From: Porticoccus sp963974675
GTDB taxonomy: Bacteria > Pseudomonadota > Gammaproteobacteria > Pseudomonadales > Porticoccaceae
Reading direction: 5' to 3'
Assembly: GCA_963974675.1 (NCBI GenBank)
Contig: CAXBDQ010000008.1
Span: forward strand, 1-64,000
Length of the DNA: 64,000 nucleotides
Shown piece after piece: positions 53,847 to 63,941 of the stretch. The notes under the pieces are model-generated. The model had not been told where the DNA came from and made no database searches. It was given only the letters and a program-made list of their open reading frames with translations. Numbering within the stretch: the stretch's first letter is position 1; each line of letters starts with the position of its first letter. The position numbers and the translations under genes were made by a program.

Positions 53847-56800
53847 TCAGATGATGGCCAAATGACGAAATAGTGGAAAATATAACGCTATTTTTGTCGG
53901 ACGATCATTCATTTGTTTGAACAGTTCAGCATAGTGTTCCAGCTGACCACGGTATTGGTTGATTTCCCGGGCCACAAAACTTTCTTGTGATTCTCCCTCA
54001 GAGGGTTCTGATGTTTTATAGTCAATAATCCATTGAACATCCTCTGATACGAAGCACCGGTCGACAACAGCCGTTTTTGGCTCACCATTCTGTGATAGAT
54101 AACCAATGCTATATTCACATTGACTCTCTAGATGTTGATGATTTAACAGCCATAGGGCTGATTCATCCTCTAGGCAGTTGGTGGCAGCGCGTTGAAGTAA
54201 GGCTAAAGGTTCATCGAATTTTGTGAGTCCCAGGTGCTGCAGTTGAACTTTCCAAAATGGAAGCTGATCTATAACCCTCTTATTGTTCCAGTTCGCCACC
54301 CCTTGCATAACGATCTGTCTTAATATGCGATGTAGAACGGTACCGGTGTGGCGAGCTACAGTATTGAGTGCCTTGAGGGATTCCCCCAGAGTTTGTTGTT
54401 CCTGATTATTATATTCAGTCGCTATCGTTTGGTTATCAATGTTGTTCCCTAAAGATGGCATTTGTTCTTGCCAATCGCTGGGTAGTCTATATAAAGCCTG
54501 TAGTACGGGTATGGTTTGGATGGTTTCAATTTTAGCAGGTTGGTAATCGTGAATATTCAGGGTAAAAGATTGAAGGCCTGGCTCATGGCTTTGGGTCATT
54601 TTAGGGGTCGATTCATGGTTTGATATAGATTCTAGTGCAGGTTGAAGGCTCTCTAGAAGACTGTTTGCCGTGGGTTTTTTATCTTTAGCAATGGTGTAGG
54701 TCAGATGTAGCTGTTTGATGGCTCGAGTGGCGCCGACATAGAGTACACGTGCTTTTTCCAGCTTGCCCTTAAGTTTTTGTTCGCGCTGCAAGTATTTGAA
54801 TAAGGGGTCGCTGTCCCGGCCTGCACGTTCCAATGGACCAATGATTAATTGGTTTTGCCCTTGTTGCCCGACCCGTTCTTGCCAGAGTATCAATTGCTTA
54901 TCGTCACCCCGGGGTTTTCTGTTTAGACCAGGAATGATAACCGTATCAAACTCTAACCCTTTGGATTTATGAATCGTCATGACGTGAAGGTGGGGGTCCG
55001 CATATTCGTCAGGTTTTGCATAAAGGGATTGCACGGCCTTTTCAAAAATAGACCAATTATCGATCCGTCCGTATTTTTCATGTTCCTCGAGTAAAGCCAG
55101 GTATTGTTGACAATGTTTGAGTTCCGAGTCAGAGCGAAGTGATGCAACACCGCCTAGGGCTACCCAAATACCCTGTACCCAAGTTCTCAAAGGTTTTCTG
55201 TATCGTTGATCCCACCCTTTGCAAAGTGTCTGACTGACACGTGCGAGAATCCTTTTTCCCTCTGGAGAAAGTTCGGGTATTTGTGAGTAATGACAGATAT
55301 TCAGCAATAACAGCGGATAGCGTTCACCGTCGGGAAGTGGGTTTTGATTCGGTAACTTGCTATTGGTGATATGAAACAGATCGGTGAGATCCAAACCACA
55401 CCAGGGTGCTCGTAAAATAGATAGCCAAGCAATACGGTCTGCGGGAGAGAGTAGTGCGCGAGTCAGCGACATTAGGTCAATGACAGGCATCCTTTTCCCA
55501 AGAGGGTCAATGTCCATTGCCTGCCAGCGGAGCCCGGCCTGTTGAAGAGCGATCAAAATATCGGTCAGGTGGGTACGGTTGCGAACTAATATGGCAATCG
55601 ATCCCTCGGGGTCAGCGCGCTTGGCTTTATCGACGAGAGAGGTGACATGTTCTGCTTCGGCCTGTGCCTCAGCCTTTGCATCAGGGTAATCGACAAAAGC
55701 ATCTACCGTAACAGATTGATCGGCTATTGCTGGGTGGTAGGCGATAGCCGGACTGTAGCTAACAGCACCTCGGCTGATGTTATCCCTAGCTGGGAACACT
55801 ATTTCAAATGCCTGATTTACCCATTCGATAATGCCGGCCTGTGAGCGAAAATTCACCTGAAGATCCAGAGGCTCCAGTTGTATGTTGCCGAGTGGAAGGC
55901 TGCGCGCCTCTAGAAACAATCCCACGTTGGCACTACGAAAGCCGTAAAGGGACTGCATTGCATCGCCCACAATAAATAAACTTCGCCCGTCATTAGCTTG
56001 CCAGCCAGCGGTCAAGCGCTTGACTAGGTCAAACTGTACGGACGATGTATCCTGAAACTCATCGGTCAGGATATGGCTAATTCGGTAATCCAGTTTCAAA
56101 GCCAAATCTGTTGGTGCATCTTCAGGACCTAGGGAGCGCAAAGCCGCTAGTGTGATTTCTGTGAAATCACACACTTTTTGTTGTTGGAACGCAAAGCTGA
56201 GTTGGGCACTGAGGGCTGGCAGCAGCAGAGTTAGGGCATCCAGTACTTGCCATTGGTTGTCATCATATTGGGCAGTAGGAAGATAACGGATGTCTTGCAG
56301 TTGGTCTAATAACCCGGGAATAGATTGTAGGTGTCCAAGTAGACCAGACATGGTTTCTTTTTGTGCTTTGGCCAGATTTTTACGTTCTTCAGTGGTGCCG
56401 CCAGTGAGTGTTTCTGTTGGGAATCCACAATTTTTGTCTAATCGTTTGCGCCACTCATTCTGTGTGGTCAGGAGTAACTCACATAGTCCCAGCCATTGAA
56501 GAAGGCCGTATGCCTTGGGTTCAGGTAGCGCAGGCATCCCCAAGCAATGATAAATAGAGCCGTTGCGTTTACTGTCGGGTAGTTGGCTGGCAGCGTAATC
56601 AGCAAATCTTGCCAGCTCACTGTCCCAGGGGGCTAGCAGGTCTTTAGTCTCTTGGAGTGTTTCTTCGATGACCTGATTGAGAAAACTTTCAAGATAGTCT
56701 CTGGCCCCCCTAGATTGAAAAAGCTGTCCTAGCCATTGCTCACGTTTAGATAATAAATTAGTTAACAGTAGTTCAAGCTTATTGAGGTCGTTATCCAGAT

Positions 56801-57332
56801 GGCGTAACAAGGTGGCGACAGCCTGACCCAAATCATTCTTCTGCTCCAGTGCGGGTAATAGCAGCTCTGCAATCGCTTCACGGTACATTGGTGTAGGATC
56901 ATTTAGGGGCTCAGAATAATCACCAAATCGGCTTTCTACCGCGAGCTGTTGTGCTAGGTTTAGGCAAAAGCCATCAATGGTTTGGATGCGCAACCTGCTG
57001 GGGTTGTTCAGCAGTTGCCAATGTTTTTCTTTGTCTCTTGCTAAGGCACCTTGTGCTAGGTTATACGTCGTTTGTTGGTGACTCGTTGTCTGTATCGCTT
57101 GAGATTTAGAGGCGCTAGCAAGCGCACTCATGATGCGGTGCTGCATTTCACCGGCAGCCTTGCGGGTAAATGTCATGCAGAGAATTTCTTCTGGCTCATC
57201 GACGATTGCGAGTAATTTTAAAACTCTTTGAGTAAGAAGCTCTGTTTTTCCAGATCCTGCGGGCGCTGCTACAGCGAAGGATCGAGACGGGTCGAGGGCT
57301 TTAACTCTTTCTGCTGCATCTGCTACGGTCAT
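53847..57332 (-). CDS. UvrD/RecB-like helicase-nuclease (AddA-like)
   Basis: A 1161-residue superfamily 1A helicase with a C-terminal nuclease, expected to process double-strand breaks with the neighbouring gene. Walker A is AAPAGSGKTELL (K29), motif II DEFQDTSS near residue 422, then GDAMQSLYGFR, VNFRSQ, TIHKSKGLEFDTVIIPGL and YVGATRA. The PD-(D/E)XK-type nuclease motif is WIIDYKTSEP near residue 1102. The architecture is AddA/RecB. The next gene's stop overlaps this ATG by 4 bp, so the pair is co-translated. RecBCD proper is not seen in this window. Confidence 0.9.
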   Translation of the reverse strand: MTVADAAERVKALDPSRSFAVAAPAGSGKTELLTQRVLKLLAIVDEPEEILCMTFTRKAAGEMQHRIMSALASASKSQAIQTTSHQQTTYNLAQGALARDKEKHWQLLNNPSRLRIQTIDGFCLNLAQQLAVESRFGDYSEPLNDPTPMYREAIAELLLPALEQKNDLGQAVATLLRHLDNDLNKLELLLTNLLSKREQWLGQLFQSRGARDYLESFLNQVIEETLQETKDLLAPWDSELARFADYAASQLPDSKRNGSIYHCLGMPALPEPKAYGLLQWLGLCELLLTTQNEWRKRLDKNCGFPTETLTGGTTEERKNLAKAQKETMSGLLGHLQSIPGLLDQLQDIRYLPTAQYDDNQWQVLDALTLLLPALSAQLSFAFQQQKVCDFTEITLAALRSLGPEDAPTDLALKLDYRISHILTDEFQDTSSVQFDLVKRLTAGWQANDGRSLFIVGDAMQSLYGFRSANVGLFLEARSLPLGNIQLEPLDLQVNFRSQAGIIEWVNQAFEIVFPARDNISRGAVSYSPAIAYHPAIADQSVTVDAFVDYPDAKAEAQAEAEHVTSLVDKAKRADPEGSIAILVRNRTHLTDILIALQQAGLRWQAMDIDPLGKRMPVIDLMSLTRALLSPADRIAWLSILRAPWCGLDLTDLFHITNSKLPNQNPLPDGERYPLLLLNICHYSQIPELSPEGKRILARVSQTLCKGWDQRYRKPLRTWVQGIWVALGGVASLRSDSELKHCQQYLALLEEHEKYGRIDNWSIFEKAVQSLYAKPDEYADPHLHVMTIHKSKGLEFDTVIIPGLNRKPRGDDKQLILWQERVGQQGQNQLIIGPLERAGRDSDPLFKYLQREQKLKGKLEKARVLYVGATRAIKQLHLTYTIAKDKKPTANSLLESLQPALESISNHESTPKMTQSHEPGLQSFTLNIHDYQPAKIETIQTIPVLQALYRLPSDWQEQMPSLGNNIDNQTIATEYNNQEQQTLGESLKALNTVARHTGTVLHRILRQIVMQGVANWNNKRVIDQLPFWKVQLQHLGLTKFDEPLALLQRAATNCLEDESALWLLNHQHLESQCEYSIGYLSQNGEPKTAVVDRCFVSEDVQWIIDYKTSEPSEGESQESFVAREINQYRGQLEHYAELFKQMNDRPTKIALYFPLFRHLAII

Positions 57333-60229
57333 AGTTTTGACGCTTCTTTAATTATTGATCCAGTAGCAGGAGTAGACATTGTGGTTTTCATCGACAATTC
57401 GGGCAGGCGGTTGAGCGGCACAAGTTCCTGTTGGTACTGCATGGCAGTGGGTTTATAGATTTTTACCGCAGCATAGGCTTGTTGGAATTCTTGCCCCAGC
57501 AGGGTGAGAGATGTTTGCCATAGGGTTAACAAATCGTCCCAACTTTCTGGTTCAGATTTTTTACCTGCTTCTAGTGGATAAACACCGGGCAATAAATTTT
57601 GTGATTCAGAAAACCCCACAAACTGTTGTTGGGAAACATTAACAACGGCAAAGGTTACGGCGGCTACGGGTGTCTCGCTACAGAGTACATAAAGAGGTAA
57701 TTGAGGTTGCTCCGGACGGTCTCCCAGCCAGCTATTGGTATTTGCCTTGCCGGTTTTATAGTCAATAATGATTTGTCTGCCATCTTCTAGCTGGTCTATG
57801 CGGTCAATGATTAATCGCAGGGGAAGCCCCGCAAAGCTTGTTTGTGCTTGTTTTTCAAATGCGACCACTGTGAAGGCTGGCCGGGTTTTCTCCAAAGCCA
57901 GCCACTCGACTAAAAGCGCTGTTAAGCGTTGCTTCTCAATTGCCGTAAACTCAGGGCCAAATAAATCGGGACGTCGTTTTTTCCAGCGTTGAAGTGCTAG
58001 ATCTACATTAGCATTGACCTGTTCATTCAGCTCGATGTCCGAGAGCTTCAGTAGCTGCTGTTGGCAACCTAGTTGTTGCCAGAGTCGCTCCAGACAATCG
58101 TGAAGTAGTGAGCCTCGGTCCATCGAGGATAAGCCTAGTTGAGGTTCCGGGGGCTGCTCTGCGCCTAAGCGATGACGTACAAAAGCATTAAATGGGCACG
58201 TGGCTTGATCCCTAAAAATGCCACTGCCGCCTTTAACGGTCTCTTTGGTAAGATCGAGAGCTGGACCATATTCACAGGAAATTTTTTCTAATACGGTTGT
58301 TTCAGCTATTGCTTCAGAACATAGTTTTTCAGAGTTTAGCTTTTCTATACTTACCTCTTCAGTACTGAGTTCTTTAAAACTGATTTCGGGTAGATCAGCG
58401 ATCAGCGTGCTCACCTGACGAAGGCGTGAGGCATCAAATTCACTGAAGCTAAATATGACCTCATTGGCAGCATTTTTTAAACCACTTATTTGGTTTTGTG
58501 CCAGTTGTAACTCGCGTTCTGGCAATGATCGCGGTGTTGCATACTCTCGCTGCAGGCTAATCGGTAGCAGGGGGTTGGGTGCAATGCTGGGTGGCCAGTG
58601 GTGGTTATCCATACCGACGACCCAGAGATGGTCAAAACGTAAAGCACTGCTTTCCAGCAGGCCAAGTACCTGAATGGGAGCATCGTTAACCTCTGGTTGG
58701 AAAATACTTTGGTCTGCGAGTTGCTGAAGCTGTCGCAAAGCGTCCGGAAGTGTCACGGTTAACTGAAGTTGGTCTAATGATGAATATTGTTCCAGTACCC
58801 GCAACCAGTGTTGGTATTGTTGATATTCAATGCTGTCTAGCGATCGATCTCCGGGCCAACCAAAAATGTCTAATTGCTGTTGAAATAATAATAACCAAGC
58901 CTGGAAGCTGGTTTTGTTGGGAATGTTTCGTCGCAGGCTTTCTGATTGCTCAAGTAATGTGCTGAGGGTTAATCTGAAGTTAGAAGAGCTAGAGCTAGAC
59001 TTTGGAGTTGGGCCTTGGCACGTTAAGGTGTGTTCTAGGGATTGTTCGGCCAGATGTAGCTGATAACGGAATTCAGCACAACTAAGCTTGGGGCGGGCCA
59101 ATTTCCGAAGTCGTTTTTCTGCGAGACCCCGGACAATTAGCGAGTAATCTTCTCTCTGGTTTTTAGTCTGTTTCAGTGGCTGACCAAGATCTTGTTCTAG
59201 AGTTTGTTTGTTGCCCCAAAACGGTAAATTCAGCAGACGGCACAGTTCTTCAAGTGGCAACTGTTTACGATTGAGCGATAGCAACAATAGTGCGGTGGCA
59301 ACCATGGGGGTATAGCCGAGGGGTACTCCAGCCGAAATATTGAAGTTCGGTGTGGACCTGGGCTGATTCGGGTGCTGATGATGAGGTTCAAGCTGTTGTC
59401 TTAGGGTATGTTCGACTTGGTTTCTCATCCGGGCTAGTTCTGGAACTACAATACCTATTCGGTGATTGGGATTGCTTCGTTGTCGATTGTGCGCCCATTT
59501 TGCAACGGCAATTAATTCCTGTTGCTCATCGTAAAACTGGGTCCGTTGAACGTGAGTTTCCTTGTCTTTGGCTTGTTTAATCCGTTTCTGTCCAGTTGTT
59601 GGATGGTGGGTGATATTTTTTGAGGCAGTATTTATCGCGGACAGATACAGGGGAGGAATACTATCAAAGCCCAAAGTGACAATGCGTGAATGTTGGGGCA
59701 GGGTGCCATTTTCGTAACCCTTTAAGACGGTAAGCACACTATCCGCGGGCGTGATTAGGTGGAGTTGTATAAGCTTGTTACGAAATTTTTGAGCCCATCG
59801 GTATAGCATTGGTGCGTCAATTTGTAACCTAGGGAGGGGGATTTGCCAGCGTTGAATAATATTGAAACTATTGCGGGCCAGTATGGAAAAACTGGTGGGT
59901 AGTAAATTGTCAGGTTTTTCTGCGTCTTCGCCAATGGCCTCTTCCCAAAGTATTTGTTCCATTTGCTGAGAGGCAATGGCGCTATCTGAGGCATTCTCTA
60001 GGTCAATATCACGAGTCCCTGCATCACAACAACGGAGCCAGTTTTCATTAATCCAGTGTTCTAGGGCATGAACTTCCGGTTCTGGCCAGCTGGTATTGCC
60101 GCATTGCTGTTGGTGTTGTCCCCAAGCATGCCGTATTTTTGTCGCCAAGCGGTTGTTAGATGTCAGTATTAATGCGCCCGCTTCAATGTCTTTCTTGAGC
60201 AGGGCAATATCAAAAAGCGGGCGCATCAT
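57329..60229 (-). CDS. AddB-like DNA repair protein with PD-(D/E)XK nuclease (TIGR03623 type)
   Basis: A 966-residue partner of the helicase gene, of the family named 'probable DNA repair protein' (TIGR03623, from memory). The N-terminus resembles an inactive helicase (GALILTSNNRLATKIRHAWG). The C-terminal nuclease has LRLIIDRIDQLEDGRQIIID and DYKTGKAN near residue 824. The stretch FRDQATCPFNAFVRHRLGAE has one Cys; the four-Cys Fe-S pattern of Bacillus AddB is not apparent. A repeated SerGlu-Lys-Leu run (about 625-650) looks like a flexible insert. It is the first gene of the pair, divergent from rmuC. Confidence 0.85.
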   Translation of the reverse strand: MMRPLFDIALLKKDIEAGALILTSNNRLATKIRHAWGQHQQQCGNTSWPEPEVHALEHWINENWLRCCDAGTRDIDLENASDSAIASQQMEQILWEEAIGEDAEKPDNLLPTSFSILARNSFNIIQRWQIPLPRLQIDAPMLYRWAQKFRNKLIQLHLITPADSVLTVLKGYENGTLPQHSRIVTLGFDSIPPLYLSAINTASKNITHHPTTGQKRIKQAKDKETHVQRTQFYDEQQELIAVAKWAHNRQRSNPNHRIGIVVPELARMRNQVEHTLRQQLEPHHQHPNQPRSTPNFNISAGVPLGYTPMVATALLLLSLNRKQLPLEELCRLLNLPFWGNKQTLEQDLGQPLKQTKNQREDYSLIVRGLAEKRLRKLARPKLSCAEFRYQLHLAEQSLEHTLTCQGPTPKSSSSSSNFRLTLSTLLEQSESLRRNIPNKTSFQAWLLLFQQQLDIFGWPGDRSLDSIEYQQYQHWLRVLEQYSSLDQLQLTVTLPDALRQLQQLADQSIFQPEVNDAPIQVLGLLESSALRFDHLWVVGMDNHHWPPSIAPNPLLPISLQREYATPRSLPERELQLAQNQISGLKNAANEVIFSFSEFDASRLRQVSTLIADLPEISFKELSTEEVSIEKLNSEKLCSEAIAETTVLEKISCEYGPALDLTKETVKGGSGIFRDQATCPFNAFVRHRLGAEQPPEPQLGLSSMDRGSLLHDCLERLWQQLGCQQQLLKLSDIELNEQVNANVDLALQRWKKRRPDLFGPEFTAIEKQRLTALLVEWLALEKTRPAFTVVAFEKQAQTSFAGLPLRLIIDRIDQLEDGRQIIIDYKTGKANTNSWLGDRPEQPQLPLYVLCSETPVAAVTFAVVNVSQQQFVGFSESQNLLPGVYPLEAGKKSEPESWDDLLTLWQTSLTLLGQEFQQAYAAVKIYKPTAMQYQQELVPLNRLPELSMKTTMSTPATGSIIKEASKL

Positions 60230-60380
60230 GATGGGTATCTTTGTTATCCTAGCGTGTGTCCCATGATCGCATAACCATCCACACCAAAAAAGTGGTGTAG
60301 AAAAGTATTAGTTGGTGAGTGGGGCAGTGAATGTGCTGTAGATAAGAGCACGGATACGGATTATATTTCTTGATTAAGTA

Positions 60381-61820
60381 ATGGATAAAATAGATTTTAT
60401 GGTCATCAGCGAACAAAATCTAATCTTTCTTCTGTCAGGAGTGGCTTTTGGCGCTTTGTTGGCACTTTTGGTGAGTAGAATGTATGCCGGTCGTAAGCAG
60501 GCGGTGGCTGAAATCACGATCAGTCAATTATCTCAAGAACTTAGCACAGCACGAGCAACCCTGATTTCTCGTGATAATGATTTAGCATCGCTAAATCGTG
60601 ATAAGGCATCTTTGGAAACTCGATTAGAGGTGGATCGAACTCGCTATGACGAACAGCTTCAACTATTGAAGCAAGCACGCGAGAACCTGACTCAGGAATT
60701 TGAGAACCTTGCCAACCGAATTTTTGATGCCAAACAGGAAAAGTTTTCCCAAGAGAGCAAGCTGGCACTTAGCACCACCATTGATCCACTGCGTCAGGAA
60801 ATTACTGGCTTCCGTAAGCAGGTAGAAGATGCTTACCACAAGGAAAATGCAGAACGTAACAAGTTAATGGGCCAGGTTGTAGAGTTGCAAAAACAAGCTC
60901 AGCGAGTAGGCGAAGATGCCGTGCTGCTGGCTAATGCCTTAAAGGGTGATAGTAAATTCCAGGGTAACTGGGGCGAGGTTGTTCTGGAAAGGCTGTTGGA
61001 GCAGTCGGGACTGACAAAAGGTCGTGAGTATGAAACCCAGGTTTCCCTCAAGGATGGAGACGGACAACGTCGTCATCCTGATGTGATTATCCATTTGCCG
61101 GATCAACGAGACATTGTGATTGATGCAAAGGTGTCTCTCACGGATTATGAGCGTTATTGCCGCACTTCTGAGCCGGCGGAGAAACAGTTGTTTTTAAAGC
61201 AACATCTTAGCTCCATTAGGGCTCATATTTCAGGATTAAGCCGCAAGGCCTATGAAGACTTGGTGGGGATTAATACACTGGATTTTGTGTTGATCTTTGT
61301 TCCCATTGAGGCGGCTTTTATGGTGGCTCTTGAGCAAGATCACACGCTATTTAGGGATGCCTATGACAAAGGGATTATTTTGGTGAGCCCCAGTACATTG
61401 CTCGCTACACTGCGCACCATTCATAATATTTGGCGGTATGAAGACCAAAATCGTAATGCTGAAAAAATTGCGACGGATGCAGGAAAACTCTATGACCAAC
61501 TTGTTTTGGTGGTCGATTCCCTAGACGAGTTGGGCCGTCATCTCGATAAAAGCCAAGAGGCATGGCACCAGACTCGTAAACGCCTCGTAGAAGGGCGTGG
61601 TAATTTGGTGAAGAAATTTGAAGATATTAAAAAGCTAGGTGCTCGAGCTAAACGCGAAATTCCCGAGAACTGGCGTAATGAGTCTCAAGATCAAGATGAG
61701 GCACCCTTGTTGGGTGGAGATAAAGTGCAAGGAGATGAACTGCAAGAGACTCTGACGCCAGATAATTTGATGCAGGAAGCACCATTACAGCAAACATCAT
61801 TACAGAAAAAAGAAGAATAA
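60381..61820 (+). CDS. rmuC: DNA recombination protein RmuC
   Basis: Limits inversion at short inverted repeats in E. coli. It has 479 residues: an N-terminal membrane helix (about 13-33), a coiled coil (about 40-190), then the RmuC nuclease-like domain (GNWGEVVLERLLEQSGL, HPDVIIHLPDQRDIVIDAKV, FVPIEAAFMVALEQD). The tail after about 430 is Gln/Glu-rich and disordered. It is the first of two rightward genes, with DUF2489 68 bp downstream. Confidence 0.94.
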   Translation: MDKIDFMVISEQNLIFLLSGVAFGALLALLVSRMYAGRKQAVAEITISQLSQELSTARATLISRDNDLASLNRDKASLETRLEVDRTRYDEQLQLLKQARENLTQEFENLANRIFDAKQEKFSQESKLALSTTIDPLRQEITGFRKQVEDAYHKENAERNKLMGQVVELQKQAQRVGEDAVLLANALKGDSKFQGNWGEVVLERLLEQSGLTKGREYETQVSLKDGDGQRRHPDVIIHLPDQRDIVIDAKVSLTDYERYCRTSEPAEKQLFLKQHLSSIRAHISGLSRKAYEDLVGINTLDFVLIFVPIEAAFMVALEQDHTLFRDAYDKGIILVSPSTLLATLRTIHNIWRYEDQNRNAEKIATDAGKLYDQLVLVVDSLDELGRHLDKSQEAWHQTRKRLVEGRGNLVKKFEDIKKLGARAKREIPENWRNESQDQDEAPLLGGDKVQGDELQETLTPDNLMQEAPLQQTSLQKKEE

Positions 61821-61888
61821 CCTGTTTGTTCAATTCATTTATTTTGTCGGCCAAATACCAGGACGGCACCTAACGCTATGATTATTTT

Positions 61889-62401
61889 ATGACGCCATAT
61901 CTTCAAGTTTCACTGTTAATAGCCGTACTTATTGTTGTTGCTTTGGGTGGTTATGCTTTGCACCTCTACCTTAAGTTACGTCATAAAGATGCGGAACGAA
62001 AACAGCAGGAAGCCATTTTGGCTGAAGAACTCAATGCTCGAAGAGATAATTATAGAAACAGTATTCGGGTGATTGCATCTGCCATTGTTCAAGAACAGGT
62101 AAGCCTGACAGAGGGTGCGATAAGAATCAGTATGTTGTCCTCTCAGTTAGAGCTGTCAGAGCTGGAAAAACTGGACTATCAAGTATTTTTTCAGCTCACA
62201 GAGTCGACCTCACATATTCCAATTTTGGAGGAATGGCAGAAGCTTAGTAAAAAAGATAAACGACGTTATGATCAGGAACGTGAAAGTCTAGAAGATTCTT
62301 TTCGTGAGTTTATTGTGGCTTCGGCAACCAAACTGGTTGCGTCTCATGGCGCAGCGTCAGATAAAAGCGAACCACTCTTTTATTCGGTAGGAAAAGAATA
62401 A
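61889..62401 (+). CDS. DUF2489 membrane protein
   Basis: A 170-residue protein with one N-terminal membrane helix (LQVSLLIAVLIVVALGGYAL) and a basic coiled-coil-like start (RHKDAERKQQEAILAEELNA), then the DUF2489 domain (SIRVIASAIVQEQVSLTEGA, ITQ-like SELEKLDYQVFFQLTE region). The family is known in gammaproteobacteria with no assigned function. It lies close behind rmuC and shares its one-TM plus coiled-coil design. Confidence 0.85.
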   Translation: MTPYLQVSLLIAVLIVVALGGYALHLYLKLRHKDAERKQQEAILAEELNARRDNYRNSIRVIASAIVQEQVSLTEGAIRISMLSSQLELSELEKLDYQVFFQLTESTSHIPILEEWQKLSKKDKRRYDQERESLEDSFREFIVASATKLVASHGAASDKSEPLFYSVGKE

Positions 62402-62912
62402 GACAGGATTTTTTATAGTATTTAAGGACCCAGAATAGCCATTTTTTTAACCGGTCGGCTACTTCAGACTTATCCGTTTATGACATTCCTCCGGTACAAG
62501 CGGAGAATGCTGATCGAAGTGTCTTGGTTTGTAATACTTGCATGAGTCAGACTGAAAGCTCTGTGGCTATGGGCCCAGTCCATTGACGTTGCTTGAATGA
62601 CAGCGTATGGAGTCAGGTGCCAACAGTTCAGGTATGTCTGGGCGGATGCTGTCAGGGCTTGCCACAGAGGGCTGGCCGCAGGACCTGTTGGACATGCTCT
62701 ACCTAAATGAGGAAATATTGGCCCGGGCAAAGCGGGGAACAGCTGTTCGAAACATTTCCCTGACCTCGAACCCCGAGAAGATTGAAGGCCGGGTCAGCGG
62801 TGTACGAATAGTTTATTGACCTAATATTTAAAGAATTCTAGTTAGGCTTATTGGAAAAAAATGCAGGAAAGGGGTCCAAACGTGAACCACTTTCCTTTGT
62901 TCTGAGGGGAAA
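62402..62912. other. Unexplained palindrome-rich intergenic stretch
   Basis: 511 bases without a credible gene, although two short opposed frames exist. It looks richer in G+C than its neighbours and carries several inverted repeats: a hairpin with a 9-bp arm and one bulge (62484-62509), CTCTGTGGC at 62559-62567 with its complement at 62661-62669, the 12-bp palindrome GAACAGCTGTTC (62737-62748), and CTCG/CGAG at 62765-62777. It may be a structured RNA, a decayed gene or a mobile-element remnant; I cannot decide. Confidence 0.4.
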
Positions 62913-63239
62913 TCAGCTTTTCTTAAGGTAGGGGATGGTACCAGCAGCATCAGTATCATCGATTATATGAACAGTGCTAATACTTCCTTCCCTTCGTGAT
63001 TTTCTAAACTCTTCATAATCGGGGTCGTTAAGAAAGGCTTGTGCAGCCTCCATAACGGGAAATTCAACCAGTGCTATCAGTGATGCCTTGCTGGTTTCTC
63101 CTTCCATGTTGACAATATTACCGCTGCGCGACAAATACTTTCCACCATGTTTATGAGCTATATCGTGAACGCTTGTAGCATATCCCGATATCCAGGACTC
63201 ATCAGTAACAACGACCTCAGCAATTAGATAAACAGGCAC
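62913..63239 (-). CDS. DUF1330 family protein
   Basis: A 108-residue dimeric-barrel-type protein: PVYLIAEVVVTDESWISGYA, HGGKYLSRSGNIVNMEGE, ALVEFPVMEAAQAFLNDPDY-EEFRKSRREG. This is the DUF1330 pattern of the ferredoxin-like barrels; function unknown, possibly small-molecule binding. It starts at GTG with GGAG about 8 nt upstream; an ATG two bases earlier is out of frame. Confidence 0.87.
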   Translation of the reverse strand: MPVYLIAEVVVTDESWISGYATSVHDIAHKHGGKYLSRSGNIVNMEGETSKASLIALVEFPVMEAAQAFLNDPDYEEFRKSRREGSISTVHIIDDTDAAGTIPYLKKS

Positions 63240-63317
63240 ATTTTTTCTCCAGTTTTAGGGGTGGATGATGGTTTCATATACGTAATTTATATTGAGACAC
63301 AAGTTGTTTTTTCTATT

Positions 63318-63731
63318 CTAAATCTGTTGGATAGAAAAAGTAACGGCGATCCAGGCAAGATAAAGGATTACGCCGTATGTTGCGACACGCCAGTTGGATT
63401 GAGTGTTGTAGTTTGTTGACCTTTGTATCGCCTCCTTTTCCATTTGTAATGAATTCACTATTTGATATGCAGCCAGTGAATAGAAGAAGGGGGTAATTAT
63501 GCCGGGGATAATAGGGTTTATTCTGGGGGGTACTAATTGTAAGCACCCAATTAAAGCAAAAATAAATAGGACGCCATAGATAATGGTGTATGTTGCCTTT
63601 TGGGACTGGCCCATAGTTTTAAAGTTTTTCCAGATAAAATATAACATGGAAAATGGGCCGCAAAACAAGGAGCCAATAAAAACCTGAGGGGGGGAATACA
63701 TTTTTAATTCATTGATGGTTATTTCATTCAC
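63318..63731 (-). CDS. Small multi-pass membrane protein, unrecognised
   Basis: A 137-residue protein with about four hydrophobic segments (VFIGSLFCGPFSMLYFIW, YGVLFIFALIGCLQLV, PGIITPFFYSLAAYQIV, VATYGVILYLAWIAVTFSI) and short loops. The C-terminal loop has many Asn/Gln/Ser. I know no named family. It runs leftward, about 80 bp ahead of the DUF1330 gene, possibly co-transcribed. No good ribosome site is seen, which lowers confidence slightly. Confidence 0.65.
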   Translation of the reverse strand: MNEITINELKMYSPPQVFIGSLFCGPFSMLYFIWKNFKTMGQSQKATYTIIYGVLFIFALIGCLQLVPPRINPIIPGIITPFFYSLAAYQIVNSLQMEKEAIQRSTNYNTQSNWRVATYGVILYLAWIAVTFSIQQI

Positions 63732-63941
63732 GGGTGGACTCTTTTTTAACCGACGGATAAACGCTTCGACTACTTATGGGTATAAAAAATATTGATAAGC
63801 AATGTGTGTTTACTGATAGGGATTATATGGATTAGTTATCTTATAGCAACGTGTCGAAAATTTTTATTGAAACTGAGGCCATGAAAACTTTTATAAAAAA
63901 ATATTAAGTAATGTTGCATGGCCTTTGTTTAAGGGGTTTTA

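Noticed and set aside
62470..62730. Leftward 86-codon frame in the unexplained stretch
   Set aside because: No ribosome site and no family-like pattern; it overlaps an opposed frame of similar length, so neither is convincing.
62607..62819. Rightward 70-codon frame in the unexplained stretch
   Set aside because: No ribosome site and no recognisable family; kept only as part of the unexplained region, possibly a gene remnant.
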